A stretch of 64,000 nt of DNA from Amycolatopsis orientalis DSM 40040 = KCTC 9412 (GCF_000478275.1 NZ_ASJB01000031.1:179850-243849), one strand, 5' to 3'. Shown: positions 25,733 to 34,641, numbered from the stretch's first letter. Notes: generated by a model from the sequence alone, not told the origin. Made by a program: numbers and translations.

Positions 25733-26839
25733 TCAATAACCGTCATTACCACTCACGACCAGCTGTCCCACGGCGAGGACCGCTTCGGCGTCCCGAGCGA
25801 GTTCGACGTCCTCACCTGTTCCCATGGCGAAAACGGTCACCGGCGCGCCGTCCGGGCTGAGCACCCGGTCCCCGTCACCGAGACATCGGGCCGGATCGAC
25901 CGAGATCCCGAAAACGCCCAGCCCTCGGGCCAGTCGCGCGATCAACTCCGGCTGGTGCTCGGTGACCCCGCCGGTGAACACCACGGCGTCGATACGCTCG
26001 AGGCTCGCCGCCATCGCGCCGATCTCACGGCGGATCCGGTGCAGGTAAACGGCCATAGCCGAAACCGCGTCCGGATTCCCGGCCGCTTCCCTGGCCAGCA
26101 CGGCGCGCAGGTCGCCGTTCGTGCCGCTCATCCCGGCGAGACCGGAGCGGCGGTACAGCGCGTCTTCCATGTCTTCGATCGACATCGGCGCCGTACGCAG
26201 GACGTGCAGCAGCAGCCCTGGATCCACCGAACCGGACCTGGTCGCCATCGCCGGCCCTTCCAGCGGGGTGAAGCCCATACTCGTGTCGACGCTCCGGCCG
26301 CCGCGGATCGCGGTCACCGAGACACCGGCGCCGAGGTGGCAGCACAGGATCTCGGGCGCCTCGGCGTCGAGCAGCGCCGCCACCCGCCGTGCCGCGTGAC
26401 GGCACGAAAGACCGTGGAAACCGTAGCGCCGCAAACGTCCCTGGCTGGTCCATTCCCGCGGCAGCGCGTACCTCGACGCCTCCTCGGGAAGACCGGAGTG
26501 GAAAGCCGTGTCGAACGACGCGATCACCGGCAGGCCAGGACGCAGCCGGAACACCTCCCGTGCCAGGCGGACCGCCTGCGGCTGGTGGAGCGGCGCGAAC
26601 GGACTGAGCTTTTCGAGCGCGTCCACGACCTCCGAGGTGAGCCGGACCGGGCCGGTCCGGGAGCCCCCGTGCACGAACCTGATGGCCACGGCGTCCACTG
26701 TGGACCATCGATCGAGAGCCTGTCCGGCGGCGGCGTGCGCGTCGTCCAGGCTCATCGCGGCCCATCCGACCGGTGTGCCGTCGACGATCAAGGACGACTT
26801 CAGGCTCGAAGAGCCGGGGTTCAACGTCAGGACACGCAT
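25733..26839 (-). CDS. ackA: Acetate kinase
   Basis: The 368-residue protein shows the acetokinase signatures MRVLTLNPGSSSLK at the N-terminus, RFVHGG, ASFDTAFHSGLP with the catalytic aspartate, HLGAG and FTGGV. It interconverts acetyl phosphate plus ADP and acetate plus ATP, giving substrate-level ATP during fermentation. No phosphotransacetylase gene is in the window. The final residues LVVSGNDGY and the stop come from the inverted repeat at 25721-25758, so the natural C-terminus may have been replaced. It follows hsp20 on the same strand after a terminator-like hairpin. Confidence 0.95.
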   Translation of the reverse strand: MRVLTLNPGSSSLKSSLIVDGTPVGWAAMSLDDAHAAAGQALDRWSTVDAVAIRFVHGGSRTGPVRLTSEVVDALEKLSPFAPLHQPQAVRLAREVFRLRPGLPVIASFDTAFHSGLPEEASRYALPREWTSQGRLRRYGFHGLSCRHAARRVAALLDAEAPEILCCHLGAGVSVTAIRGGRSVDTSMGFTPLEGPAMATRSGSVDPGLLLHVLRTAPMSIEDMEDALYRRSGLAGMSGTNGDLRAVLAREAAGNPDAVSAMAVYLHRIRREIGAMAASLERIDAVVFTGGVTEHQPELIARLARGLGVFGISVDPARCLGDGDRVLSPDGAPVTVFAMGTGEDVELARDAEAVLAVGQLVVSGNDGY

Positions 26840-26862
26840 GAAGACTCCTTCGAGCGCATAGG

Positions 26863-26905
26863 GGCCGGGCGGACGCGCCCTGGGGGTCGGCTCGTCCGCC
26901 CGGCC
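26863..26905 (-). terminator. Terminator hairpin after hsp20 (13-bp stem)
   Basis: Arms 26863-26875 and 26893-26905 (GGCCGGGCGGACG / CGTCCGCCCGGCC) pair perfectly around 17 bases. It begins nine bases after the hsp20 stop and ends 24 bases before the ackA start, so read-through into ackA would be attenuated. Confidence 0.75.
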
Positions 26906-26913
26906 TCAGCCGG

Positions 26914-27321
26914 TCAGCCCTTGCCGACCTCGATCTTGACCTGCTTCTCCTGCGGCTTGTCCTCGACCGGCATCGAGACTTCGAGGATGCCGTCCTTGTA
27001 GGCCGCGGTGATCTTCGCCGTCTTCGCACCGGACGGCAGGGACACGGTCCTGCTGAACTTGCCGTAGTAGAACTCACTGCGGCCGTGCTCCGCGGTCCTG
27101 GCCTCGCGCTCGGCGGTGATCGTCAGCAGCCCTTCGTGCGCGGTGACCGAGATGTTCTTCTCCGGGTCGAAACCGGGAAGCTCGGCCCGGACGAGGTACT
27201 TGCCGTCCTCGACGGACTCTTCGATCCGCACCGGGTTGTGTTCGGCGAACGGCCACGGGTTCTCCAGCCAGGCCGCGATGCTCGGAAGGGTCATGCGGGA
27301 ACCGGGTACGAGAGATGTCAT
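26914..27321 (-). CDS. Hsp20 / alpha-crystallin small heat shock protein
   Basis: The 135-residue protein has an alpha-crystallin domain (about 35-130) with YLVRAELPGFDPEKNISVTA and the terminal GxLxxSMP-type GILEVSMPV. It is an ATP-independent holdase. In mycobacteria the equivalent HspX/Acr is the classic DosR target. A DosR-like box lies 93-106 bases upstream. It is monocistronic or weakly linked to ackA. Confidence 0.93.
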   Translation of the reverse strand: MTSLVPGSRMTLPSIAAWLENPWPFAEHNPVRIEESVEDGKYLVRAELPGFDPEKNISVTAHEGLLTITAEREARTAEHGRSEFYYGKFSRTVSLPSGAKTAKITAAYKDGILEVSMPVEDKPQEKQVKIEVGKG

Positions 27322-27687
27322 ATCCGTCTTTCCTTTCCTGGTTCGGCGAACTGCACAACATCAGCAAACTCGGGTACCGCGACGACCGAAGCGGCCGGAC
27401 TTCCTTCCCGGCCAGGTCGAAAGTCCCTTTTCCGCTGGGCAGCACGTTTCGGGGCCCGGCCGCGGCGGGCTTGCCGGTGTCGGCCACCGTCGGGCTTTCG
27501 CACGAGACGTTCCCCTGAGCTCAGCGTGTGGGAGCACGGCGGACGGTCACGCCTGCGGCGAGCGCGACCAGGAGCCACGGCGCGAAGTGAACAAGACGGA
27601 TTTGCGGCGCGGCGATTTTCCTCACTGCCCGGACGCCGATGAGATCGACATGAACTACGCCGGAGGCAGGTTCATGAGCCGTCGTCG
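27322..27687. other. Intergenic region between hsp20 and a GAF-ANTAR gene
   Basis: This 366-base gap holds the hsp20 leader with one DosR-like box. On the minus strand a 34-codon frame (GTG at 27625 to 27521) would encode a single membrane helix (WLLVALAAGVTV); it is the only coding-like hint and I do not call it. Nothing else was recognised. Confidence 0.6.
27414..27427 (-). promoter_or_regulatory. DosR/DevR-like box GGGACTTTCGACCT
   Basis: On the minus strand it reads GGGACT-TT-CGACCT, the closest in this window to the mycobacterial core GGGACTWWAGTCCC at the left half. It lies 93 bases upstream of the hsp20 start, a usual distance for DosR targets. Confidence 0.55.
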
Positions 27688-28422
27688 CTACCCGCGGTCG
27701 TCCGGAGAAGCGAGCAATGCCTGCGCGCCGAGCTCTCCTTCGATCACGGAAGCGGCCACGACACTCAACTTCAGGCCGCGTCCGCTCGCGTAGCCACGCA
27801 GCGCGGTGAACGCCGTCGCCATGTCGACGGCGAGACGTTCGGCGACGAACCCTTTGGCTTGCTCGACGACCACACGGCTCTGAAGTGCCGCCTGAAGCTG
27901 CTCGGTCACGAACTCGTAATGACGGACAGGGCGCTGCTGGAACAGGCCGATCGTCGCGACGTCCGCCAGCGCCTGGGCGGTCTGCAAGTACCGTTCGCCG
28001 AAGTCTCCGCGATTCCGGCGGAAGATGTTGAGGGCCCCGATGGTCTCGCCGCGCTGTCGCATGGGAATCGCTGTCACGGCGTCGAAACCGGCGCCGATGG
28101 ACGCGAGGGCGAACCTCGGCCACCGGGTCCGCGCGGCGTGCAGATCCGGCTCAGCGACCCGCACACCGGACCGGAAAGCCTCCAGTGAAGGGCCTTCTTC
28201 AGTCTGCAGTTGGAACAACTCCGTCAACCGTGTCCGCTCTTCCGAAGCCGCGACAAGTTGCAGCGGCCCGTGCTGCGTGGTCAGCAGCACTCCCGCCGCA
28301 TCCGCCTCCAGGAGCTCGGTGCAGCGCTCGACCAGCAGATGCAGGAAGTCGATGACGTCGAAGTCGTCCAGCAGCGTGTCAGCCAGCTCCGCCAGCGCAT
28401 CGACGAGACGGTCTTCGATCAT
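27688..28422 (-). CDS. GAF-ANTAR transcription antiterminator
   Basis: A GAF domain (about residues 20-160) is followed by an ANTAR domain (about 180-235) with LQAALQSRVVVEQAKGFVAE. ANTAR binds dual hexaloop RNA hairpins and promotes antitermination; GAF would sense a small ligand or redox signal. The start is set by AAGGA eight bases upstream. It lies 55 bases after a second GAF-ANTAR gene of equal length on the same strand. Confidence 0.92.
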   Translation of the reverse strand: MIEDRLVDALAELADTLLDDFDVIDFLHLLVERCTELLEADAAGVLLTTQHGPLQLVAASEERTRLTELFQLQTEEGPSLEAFRSGVRVAEPDLHAARTRWPRFALASIGAGFDAVTAIPMRQRGETIGALNIFRRNRGDFGERYLQTAQALADVATIGLFQQRPVRHYEFVTEQLQAALQSRVVVEQAKGFVAERLAVDMATAFTALRGYASGRGLKLSVVAASVIEGELGAQALLASPDDRG

Positions 28423-28477
28423 CGGAGCGTCCTTGTCATCTGGTTCGTAAGAGGACCTTGAGGAACGTGCGAGACGG

Positions 28478-29212
28478 TCAAGACGGCTCCTTGAAGGGAG
28501 CGAAACGCACTTCACGAGCCACGACCGCGGCGGCCAGTGAGTTGAGCGTTCTCTGTTCCGCGAAGGCACGTGCTCTCAGTGTGGCCAGCGCGTCGCGCAT
28601 ACTGATCCCGAGTTGAGCGGAGACCATCCCGGTCGCCTGGTGCACCTGCACGCTTTGCAAAGGCAAAGCGTCGAGACGAGGGGGTCCTCCCGGGCCGGGC
28701 AGGTCGGCATGTTCGTCCAGCAGCATCCGCAGTGCCAACTGGGCGAACGCCAGCGCGTCGATCAGGGACGAGGGGGACAAGGGGCGGGTCTCGACCCGAT
28801 GCAACGAGAGTCCCCCGAGCACGATCGAGCCGACCCGTAACGGTAAGGCGAACACCGCGCGAGCACCCGCCTCCACCGCCAGGGGCGTGAACAAGGGCCA
28901 GCGGTTCTGGAGGTCCGGAGTGTCGAGGTCGGCGGCCAGAACGGCGGTGCCCTCCTTTCGCGCATCCACCAAAGGCCCCTCCTCGACAGTGCTGTGCAAT
29001 GCGGCCAGTTGCTCCGCGAGCCGATTCGTCGCGCAGCGGGTATCGGACATCCCCTGCGGCAGGTCGATCGTCAAAGCCACACCGTCCACCTTGAGACGTC
29101 CGACCGCCGTCTCGCACAGCGTAGTGGTCGAAAGTGGGCGTCCGAGTGAAGCGGCATGTTCGACGGCCCAAAGCATTACCTGTGGCAGCCGCCCGCCGTT
29201 GTCGCCGGTCAT
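28478..29212 (-). CDS. GAF-ANTAR transcription antiterminator (second)
   Basis: Same layout and length (244 residues) as its neighbour but clearly diverged: a GAF-like region (about 25-165) and an ANTAR-like end with VHQATGMVSAQLGISMRDAL. The usual SR-x3-E-x-A-K-G block is degraded to VQVHQATG, so RNA binding may differ. A GTG six bases upstream of the chosen ATG is an alternative start. It diverges from gap, with a DosR-like box in between. Confidence 0.85.
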   Translation of the reverse strand: MTGDNGGRLPQVMLWAVEHAASLGRPLSTTTLCETAVGRLKVDGVALTIDLPQGMSDTRCATNRLAEQLAALHSTVEEGPLVDARKEGTAVLAADLDTPDLQNRWPLFTPLAVEAGARAVFALPLRVGSIVLGGLSLHRVETRPLSPSSLIDALAFAQLALRMLLDEHADLPGPGGPPRLDALPLQSVQVHQATGMVSAQLGISMRDALATLRARAFAEQRTLNSLAAAVVAREVRFAPFKEPS

Positions 29213-29355
29213 CGTCACCGCCTCGTTTCGCTGTCGAGGAAACCGCTCGCCACGCCTGACCGGTTATTGAAGCAGACCCCAGTGGATTTACCGGGCATGT
29301 GAGCACCAAAGCAAATCGCCCCGCATCCCGACGCGGTCATTCGCCTGTTCGAGGG

Positions 29356-29369
29356 AGGACCTTCGTCTC
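29356..29369 (+). promoter_or_regulatory. DosR/DevR-like box AGGACCTTCGTCTC
   Basis: The sequence keeps GGACC, the 4-base spacing and GTC. It lies 63 bases upstream of the gap start codon in the 220-base divergent region. Its first base and C13 deviate from the pattern. Confidence 0.4.
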
Positions 29370-29432
29370 TACGGATCACCTCGGCCCCGAGCAGATCATC
29401 AGTGGACCGGAGGACGACAAAGGGAGACGATC

Positions 29433-30452
29433 ATGACGGTACGGCTCGGGATCAACGGCTTCGGCAGGATCGGGCGGGACATCCTCCGCTGTGTACTGGA
29501 GTCGCCGGAGAGCCCGATCGAAGTGGTGGCGGTCAACGACATCACCTCGCCCGAGATGCTGGCCCATCTCCTGGTCCACGATTCCACGTACGGCAGGCTG
29601 CGGACGCCGGTCGAGATCGTCGACGGTGCGGCTCTCCGCGTCGGGGATCACCTCATCGGGGTCACGGCCGAGGCCGATCCGGCCCGGCTGCCGTGGAGCG
29701 AGTACGGCGTCGACGTCGTCGTCGAGTCCACCGGCAAGTTCAGGACCCGCGAGGCCGCGGGCGCGCACCTGGCCGCCGGTGCGCGGAAGGTCGTGATCTC
29801 CGCGCCGGGCAAGGGGGTCGACGCGACGATCGTGCTGGGCGTCAACGAAGGCGACTATGACGCCGAGCGCCATCACGTCATCTCCAACGCGTCGTGCACG
29901 ACCAACTGCGTCGCGCCGATGGTGAAGGTCCTGCACTCGGCCTTCGGCATCCGCCGTGGTCTGCTCACCACCATCCACAGCTACACCGGCGACCAGGCCC
30001 TGCTGGACCGCCCGCACAAGGATCCGCGCCGCGCCCGGTCGGCGGCGGTCAACGTGGTGCCCACCAGCACCGGCGCCGCCAAGGCGATCGGGCTGGTGAT
30101 CCCGGAGCTGGCGGGCCGGCTCGACGGGGTCGCGGTGCGCGTGCCGGTCGAGGACGGCTCGCTGACCGACCTCACCGTCGAGCTCGAGCGCCCGGTGACC
30201 GCCGAACAGGTCAACCACGTGTTCGCCGAGGCCGCGGACGGCTCACTCAAAGGGATCCTGCGCTACACGGAAGCGCCTGTCGTGTCACGCGACATCATCG
30301 GCGATCCGGCGTCGTGCGTGTTCGACGCCCCGCTGACCAAGGCCGACTCGCATCTGGCGAAGGTCTTCGGCTGGTATGACAACGAATGGGGCTACGCCAG
30401 CCGCACGGTGGAACTGGTGGAACTGATCGCGCGCACGCTGCCTGCGAGGTGA
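29433..30452 (+). CDS. gap: Glyceraldehyde-3-phosphate dehydrogenase (type I)
   Basis: The 339-residue protein has the NAD-binding start LGINGFGRIGRD, the catalytic SNASCTTNC with Cys155, and a terminal WYDNEWGYASR. It oxidises glyceraldehyde 3-phosphate in glycolysis. A strong AAAGGGAGA site precedes the ATG. It stands alone, not next to pgk and tpi as the housekeeping actinobacterial gap gene usually does, so it is probably an accessory copy for the dormant state, alongside the class I aldolase. Confidence 0.95.
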   Translation: MTVRLGINGFGRIGRDILRCVLESPESPIEVVAVNDITSPEMLAHLLVHDSTYGRLRTPVEIVDGAALRVGDHLIGVTAEADPARLPWSEYGVDVVVESTGKFRTREAAGAHLAAGARKVVISAPGKGVDATIVLGVNEGDYDAERHHVISNASCTTNCVAPMVKVLHSAFGIRRGLLTTIHSYTGDQALLDRPHKDPRRARSAAVNVVPTSTGAAKAIGLVIPELAGRLDGVAVRVPVEDGSLTDLTVELERPVTAEQVNHVFAEAADGSLKGILRYTEAPVVSRDIIGDPASCVFDAPLTKADSHLAKVFGWYDNEWGYASRTVELVELIARTLPAR

Positions 30453-30549
30453 GGAGGGTTCGCCGTCGTGGGCTCCGCCGGCCCACGCGGCGTCAGCCCA
30501 CCCACAGCACGCTGGTGATCCCGGCGATGTCCACCGGCTCCCTTCAATC

Positions 30550-30580
30550 ACCCGGCCGAGGCCATCTGCCCCGGCCGGGT
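30550..30580. terminator. Terminator hairpin between gap and the hibernation factor gene
   Basis: Arms 30550-30558 (ACCCGGCCG) and 30572-30580 (CGGCCGGGT) form a perfect 9-bp stem between two convergent genes. It is followed by only short T runs, so termination strength is uncertain. Confidence 0.6.
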
Positions 30581-30603
30581 TCGTCACGATCGGTCTCCGC
30601 CGG

Positions 30604-31407
30604 TCAGGCGGCTGGAGAGATCAAGCCGTAGTGACCGTCATAACGGTGATACAGCACGCAGCCACGACCACGATCCGCGTCCAGGAAGAACAGGAACGGC
30701 CTGCCGAGCAGGTTCAGCCGGTCCACGGCCTCGATCGTGGTGAGCAGCGGCGCTCGCCGGGAGCTGATGGTGACCGGAACCTCGAACGGGCTGAGCATGT
30801 CCGGTCCGGGCGGCGTCACCTGCGCGATCCGGTGCAGCGTCGGCCCCGCGTGGTACACCACGGTGTCTTCACCGGTACCCGTTTCGGTGAACAGGTGGAA
30901 GTCGTAATCCAGCAGGTGCATCTCGGCCACCGCTTCGTCCACGGTGGAGCGGTTCAGCGTGTACGCCTTGTGCCGGAGGATCTCGCGCTCCTCGGACGGC
31001 CGCGGGAAGAACTCGTCACGGACGGTGGGCATCGACTCGTGCCGCCATTCGCGCGGATCCGCCAAGGGCCTTCGGCCGCGGCGCGCTTCCCAGTGCCGGG
31101 CCGCGCGTTCCAGCCCGGTACGGAGCCTGGCTTCGAGTGCGTCGACGGCTTCGGAGGCGGTCGGAGCCGCGACCTGAGCCCGTACGACCCTGCCGTTCAC
31201 GTCGACGTTCCCCTGCACGACCACGGGACGGGCGACCGCCGGGTCGTGGTGAACCGTGAACCTGACCCGTGCGGCGAGGACCGGCTCGCTCGCGAGCCGG
31301 AGGAGCTTGCCGATCTTCTCCGCGGCGTAGGCCTGCGCCTCCGGCGACAACCTGCCCCGCACGGCCACCTCGACCTCGGCGTTCGCCGTCGCGATCCGTT
31401 CCCGCAT
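30604..31407 (-). CDS. Long ribosome hibernation factor, RafH-like
   Basis: The N-terminal half (about 1-105) is an HPF/YfiA-type domain, with EVEVAVRGRLSPEAQAYAAE. Two C-terminal domains follow: one near 150-205 (HKAYTLNRSTVDEAVAEMHL, DYDFHLF) and a second near 215-267 (RAPLLTTIEAVDRLNLLGRP, FLDADRGRG). Tandem C-terminal domains occur in the mycobacterial hypoxia factor RafH (Rv0079-like), which binds idle ribosomes. The ATG at 31407 starts the conserved domain; a GTG at 31461 overlapping the aldolase stop is an alternative. Confidence 0.85.
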   Translation of the reverse strand: MRERIATANAEVEVAVRGRLSPEAQAYAAEKIGKLLRLASEPVLAARVRFTVHHDPAVARPVVVQGNVDVNGRVVRAQVAAPTASEAVDALEARLRTGLERAARHWEARRGRRPLADPREWRHESMPTVRDEFFPRPSEEREILRHKAYTLNRSTVDEAVAEMHLLDYDFHLFTETGTGEDTVVYHAGPTLHRIAQVTPPGPDMLSPFEVPVTISSRRAPLLTTIEAVDRLNLLGRPFLFFLDADRGRGCVLYHRYDGHYGLISPAA

Positions 31408-31457
31408 CTGGATCCGTCGTCCTTTCCCACGTCTAGTCCGTACGTGTCCCCGGGCCG

Positions 31458-32372
31458 TCACCGGACGCCCCCTTCGGTGTTCTCGCCGGGGTATTTGGCG
31501 AGAATCTCCCGAAGCGCCGCCACGAAACGCAGTGATTCGTCATGGCCGCGCTGCCACACGTTGCGGCCGAAGATCAGCCCCGTGGCCCCGGCTTCCATGG
31601 ACTCGCGCGCCTTCTCCAACATCGCGTCGTCGCCCGCCTTCGTTCCTCCGGAGACGAGGACGAGCGTGCGGTTCGCCGACCGGACCACCGCGTCGATGGC
31701 CTGCTGCGAAGTGAAGTCCTGCTCGTAGGGTGCGGGGACGGCGGTGCGCTTCTCCGGATGGGGGAAGTTCACCTTGACCACGTCGGCGCCGAGTTCGGAC
31801 GCGGTCCGTGCCGCGTAGTCGACGGCATAGTAGGAATCCTTGCCACCCTTGGCCTCGATGGCCGCGCCGCGCGGGTAGGCCCAGACGATCAGCGGCATGC
31901 CGAGCCGGTGTGCGTCGTCGCGGACCCGGCGGTACTGCTCGAAGTCGGCCTCCTGCGCCGGCGTTCCGACGTACAGCGTGTACCCGACGGCGTCGGCACC
32001 CAGCCGGACCGCGTCCTCGACGGTGGCGTTGACCGGCGAGAGCGCCCGCTCGTCGGACGGGATATCGGTCTTGCCGTTGAGCTTCAGCACCAGCGGAACC
32101 TCACCCGCGTAGTCCCAGTAGAACTTCTCGGCGAGGCCGATCTGCGTGACGATCCCGTTGAACCCGCCCTCCAAGGCCAGTTTGACGATGTACCGCGGAT
32201 CTCTCGCCGCGGGATTCGCGAAGAAGTCGCGCGGCCCGTGTTCGAGGCCCTGGTCGTACGGCAGGAAGAACGCGGTCCCGTTGCCCAGCCCGTGCCGGTA
32301 CAGGATGCGGTTCAACCTCGCCTTCTTTCCGGTGTTCAGACCGAGTTCCCTGAGCTTGGGACGGATCGTCAC
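31458..32372 (-). CDS. Class I fructose-bisphosphate aldolase (DhnA type)
   Basis: The 304-residue protein reads as a DhnA-family TIM barrel: FFLPYDQGLEHGPRDFF near the start, a central DVVKVNFP strand that would carry the Schiff-base lysine, and TLVLVSGGTKAGDD. It cleaves fructose 1,6-bisphosphate without metal. It is followed 50 bases later by the hibernation factor gene on the same strand. A DosR-like sequence lies 83 bases upstream. Aldolase and GAPDH side by side suggest a dormancy-phase glycolytic supplement. Confidence 0.92.
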   Translation of the reverse strand: MTIRPKLRELGLNTGKKARLNRILYRHGLGNGTAFFLPYDQGLEHGPRDFFANPAARDPRYIVKLALEGGFNGIVTQIGLAEKFYWDYAGEVPLVLKLNGKTDIPSDERALSPVNATVEDAVRLGADAVGYTLYVGTPAQEADFEQYRRVRDDAHRLGMPLIVWAYPRGAAIEAKGGKDSYYAVDYAARTASELGADVVKVNFPHPEKRTAVPAPYEQDFTSQQAIDAVVRSANRTLVLVSGGTKAGDDAMLEKARESMEAGATGLIFGRNVWQRGHDESLRFVAALREILAKYPGENTEGGVR

Positions 32373-32454
32373 AGCGCACCTCCGGTTTCGCTACTGACGA
32401 CCAAGTTAGGAAGCGACGGCGACCCACCGCTCCCGTCGTTCGTCCCGTGCGGAA

Positions 32455-32468
32455 GGGACCTTCGCCAC
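32455..32468 (-). promoter_or_regulatory. DosR/DevR-like box GGGACCTTCGCCAC
   Basis: It lies 83 bases upstream of the aldolase start in a 245-base divergent region. GGGACC, G10 and C12 match. It reads GGGACC on the plus strand, but DosR boxes are near-palindromic and work in both orientations. Confidence 0.45.
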
Positions 32469-32536
32469 GAGCTGTACAGCGAGACCGTCCGCCGTCTTCC
32501 CGGCGGGCCGCACCGGGGCCGAACAGTCCCGGCAGG

Positions 32537-32552
32537 AGGGACCTCCGGCCCT
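32537..32552 (+). promoter_or_regulatory. DosR/DevR-like box AGGGACCTCCGGCCCT
   Basis: A near-perfect palindrome (AGGGaCC-tc-CGGCCCT type) that differs from the box at 8949 by a single base. It lies 66 bases upstream of the first gene (32618) of the eight-gene operon, so it would control the whole ligase-dehydrogenase-carrier-glycosyltransferase unit. Confidence 0.6.
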
Positions 32553-32617
32553 CGTCACCCCGCTTACGGGTCGGCGACGCTCGAGGTGCCAAGCAACGAC
32601 CTGACTGGGAGAACGCG

Positions 32618-32860
32618 ATGAAGCAGCCCCGGCTCGGCAACGACCGCAAACCTCCGCCGGGCCTGCTCGGCTTCCTGACCGGCGTGCAGCTCACCCTCGC
32701 CGCGGTCGCCTGGACGGACCTCGCGATCCGGCCGGCCATCGAGATCCGCGGCACGAAACGGGCGTGGGCCCTGATCATCGCGATCAACTTCGTCGGGCCG
32801 ATCGCCTACCTGACCTACGGCAGGCGGCCGATCGACCCCGGCGCGGCCGCGCGGGCGTGA
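32618..32860 (+). CDS. Small two-helix membrane protein, PLDc_N-like (80 aa)
   Basis: Two hydrophobic segments (about 16-35 and 48-66) and the end [14 protein letters not shown] match the phospholipase D-nuclease N-terminal-like (PLDc_N) family of short membrane proteins. Function is unknown. It ends 11 bases before the acyl-CoA ligase and is the first gene of the operon behind the box at 32537. Confidence 0.78.
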   Translation: MKQPRLGNDRKPPPGLLGFLTGVQLTLAAVAWTDLAIRPAIEIRGTKRAWALIIAINFVGPIAYLTYGRRPIDPGAAARA

Positions 32861-32871
32861 GGGGCGGGATC

Positions 32872-34641
32872 ATGCGGTGGAAGCCGATAACGAAGACGGT
32901 GGTGGCCAGAGAGGCGGCCAATCTCAAGGACTACGAACGCACTCGCCGCGAGTTCACCTGGACCGAGGCGCGGAAGGCGATCTCCGGACTGCCCGGAGGA
33001 CGAGGCCTCAACATCGCTTACGAGGCCGTCGACCGGCATGCCGCCGGTTCACGGGCGGGCCGGACCGCGATCCGCTGGGTCGGCAAGGACGACCGGGTCC
33101 ACGACATCAGCTACCGCGAACTGGCCGAACGGACCAACCGGTTCGCCAACCTCTTGGCGGAACTCGGCGTGCGCCCCGGTGAACGGGTCTTCACCCTTCT
33201 GGGCCGGGTACCGGAGCTGTACGTCGCCGTGCTCGGCGCGCTCAAGGCGGGCTGCGTCGTGTCCCCCCTGTTCTCCGCGTTCGGCCCCGAGCCCATCAGA
33301 CAGCGGATCCAGCTCGGCGAAGGCGCCGTGCTGGTGACGAACCCGGCTCTGTATCGCCGGAAGGTCCGTGCGCTCCGCGCGGATCTGCCGTCGTTGCGGC
33401 AGGTGGTGGTCACCGGGGACGAAGACGAGCCCGGCGCACTGGCGTGGGGTCCGGCCATGAAGGCGATGGACGCCACCTACGACATCGCCGCTACCGGCCC
33501 GGGAGATCCCGCGCTGCTGCATTTCACCAGCGGGACCACCGGGACGCCGAAAGGCGCCCTGCACGTCCACGAAGCGGTGCTCGCACACCACGTCACCGCT
33601 CACTACGCCTTGGACCTGCATGAGGACGACGTCTTCTGGTGTACCGCGGATCCCGGCTGGGTCACCGGGATGTCCTACGGCGTGATCGCCCCGCTGACGC
33701 ACGGCGCGACCCTCGTCAGCGACGAGGGCGAGTTCGATGCCAGACGCTGGTACCGGGTTCTCGCTTCGCAACGGGTCAGCGTCTGGTACACCGCGCCGAC
33801 GGCGTTGCGGATGCTGATGCGCGAGCGCGACGACCTCGCGTCGGGGTTCGATCTGTCCGCGCTGCGGTTCGTGGCGAGTGTCGGCGAACCGCTCAACCCG
33901 GAAGCCGTGGTCTGGGGGCAGGAAACCCTCGGCCTGCCCGTGCACGACAACTGGTGGCAGACCGAAACCGGCGCGATCATGATCGGCAACTTCGCCGGGG
34001 AGGAGGTCCGGCCAGGTTCGATGGGCAGGCCGCTCCCCGGGATCGAAGCGGCGTTGGCGGCCCGAGGCGACGACGGCCGGGCCGAGGTGATCGACGGCCG
34101 CCTCCGGCTGATCACCGATCCGGGCGTCGACGGCGAGCTCGTGCTCCGGGCCGGCTGGCCGTCCATGTTCCGCGGCTACTGGGGCGATCCTGAGCGCTAC
34201 TCGCACGCCTTCGCCGACGGCTGGTACCTCAGCGGTGACGTGGCGAACCGGGACACGGACGGCTACTACCGCTTCGTCGGCAGAGCCGACGACGTCATCA
34301 AGTCGGCCGGGCATCTCGTCGGCCCGTTCGAGGTGGAGAGTGCGCTGCTGGCTCATCCCGCGGTGGCCGAGGCCGGGGTGATCGGCACCCCGGATCCGGT
34401 GGCGGGCGAACTGGTCAAGGCCTATGTGTCGCTCAAGAACGGGCACGAGCCGACCGACGAACTCCGCCTGGAGCTGCTCGCGTTCGGCCGTCGCGCGCTG
34501 GGCGCGGTGGCCCCGAAGGAGATCGTGTTCGACCAGCACCTTCCGCACACTCGCAGCGGCAAGGTGATGCGACGGCTGCTGAAGGCCAGGGAGCTGGGCT
34601 TACCGGAGGGCGATGTGTCCACTTTGGAGGGTGTCGGATGA
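32872..34641 (+). CDS. Acyl-CoA ligase, acetyl-CoA synthetase-like (ANL family)
   Basis: The 589-residue protein has the AMP-binding motif [24 protein letters not shown] and the C-terminal hinge [20 protein letters not shown], with the catalytic lysine in [19 protein letters not shown] and the N-terminal region resemble acetyl-/propionyl-CoA synthetases of the AcsA type. It would activate a short acyl chain with ATP and CoA, or load the carrier protein encoded later in the operon. Its stop overlaps the E1 alpha start (ATGA). Chain-length specificity cannot be read. Confidence 0.9.
   Translation: MRWKPITKTVVAREAANLKDYERTRREFTWTEARKAISGLPGGRGLNIAYEAVDRHAAGSRAGRTAIRWVGKDDRVHDISYRELAERTNRFANLLAELGVRPGERVFTLLGRVPELYVAVLGALKAGCVVSPLFSAFGPEPIRQRIQLGEGAVLVTNPALYRRKVRALRADLPSLRQVVVTGDEDEPGALAWGPAMKAMDATYDIAATGPGDPALLHFTSGTTGTPKGALHVHEAVLAHHVTAHYALDLHEDDVFWCTADPGWVTGMSYGVIAPLTHGATLVSDEGEFDARRWYRVLASQRVSVWYTAPTALRMLMRERDDLASGFDLSALRFVASVGEPLNPEAVVWGQETLGLPVHDNWWQTETGAIMIGNFAGEEVRPGSMGRPLPGIEAALAARGDDGRAEVIDGRLRLITDPGVDGELVLRAGWPSMFRGYWGDPERYSHAFADGWYLSGDVANRDTDGYYRFVGRADDVIKSAGHLVGPFEVESALLAHPAVAEAGVIGTPDPVAGELVKAYVSLKNGHEPTDELRLELLAFGRRALGAVAPKEIVFDQHLPHTRSGKVMRRLLKARELGLPEGDVSTLEGVG

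Larger units (their letters stand above)
25335..25758. mobile_element. MITE-like 424-bp segment with 38/40-bp terminal inverted repeats
   Basis: The left end 25335-25374 and the right end 25721-25758 are inverted repeats that differ only by a 2-base insertion and one substitution; both start TCGTGAGTGGTAATGACGG. No gene lies inside. The middle holds a related hairpin (25560-25599), also starting TCGTGAGTGG, and the left half contains a copy of the dispersed repeat. The right repeat overlaps the last codons and stop of ackA. No target-site duplication was recognised. Confidence 0.65.

Noticed and set aside
27521..27625. 34-codon minus-strand frame with one hydrophobic stretch
   Set aside because: Coding-like third positions and a helix are tempting, but there is no ribosome binding site and no support from neighbours.
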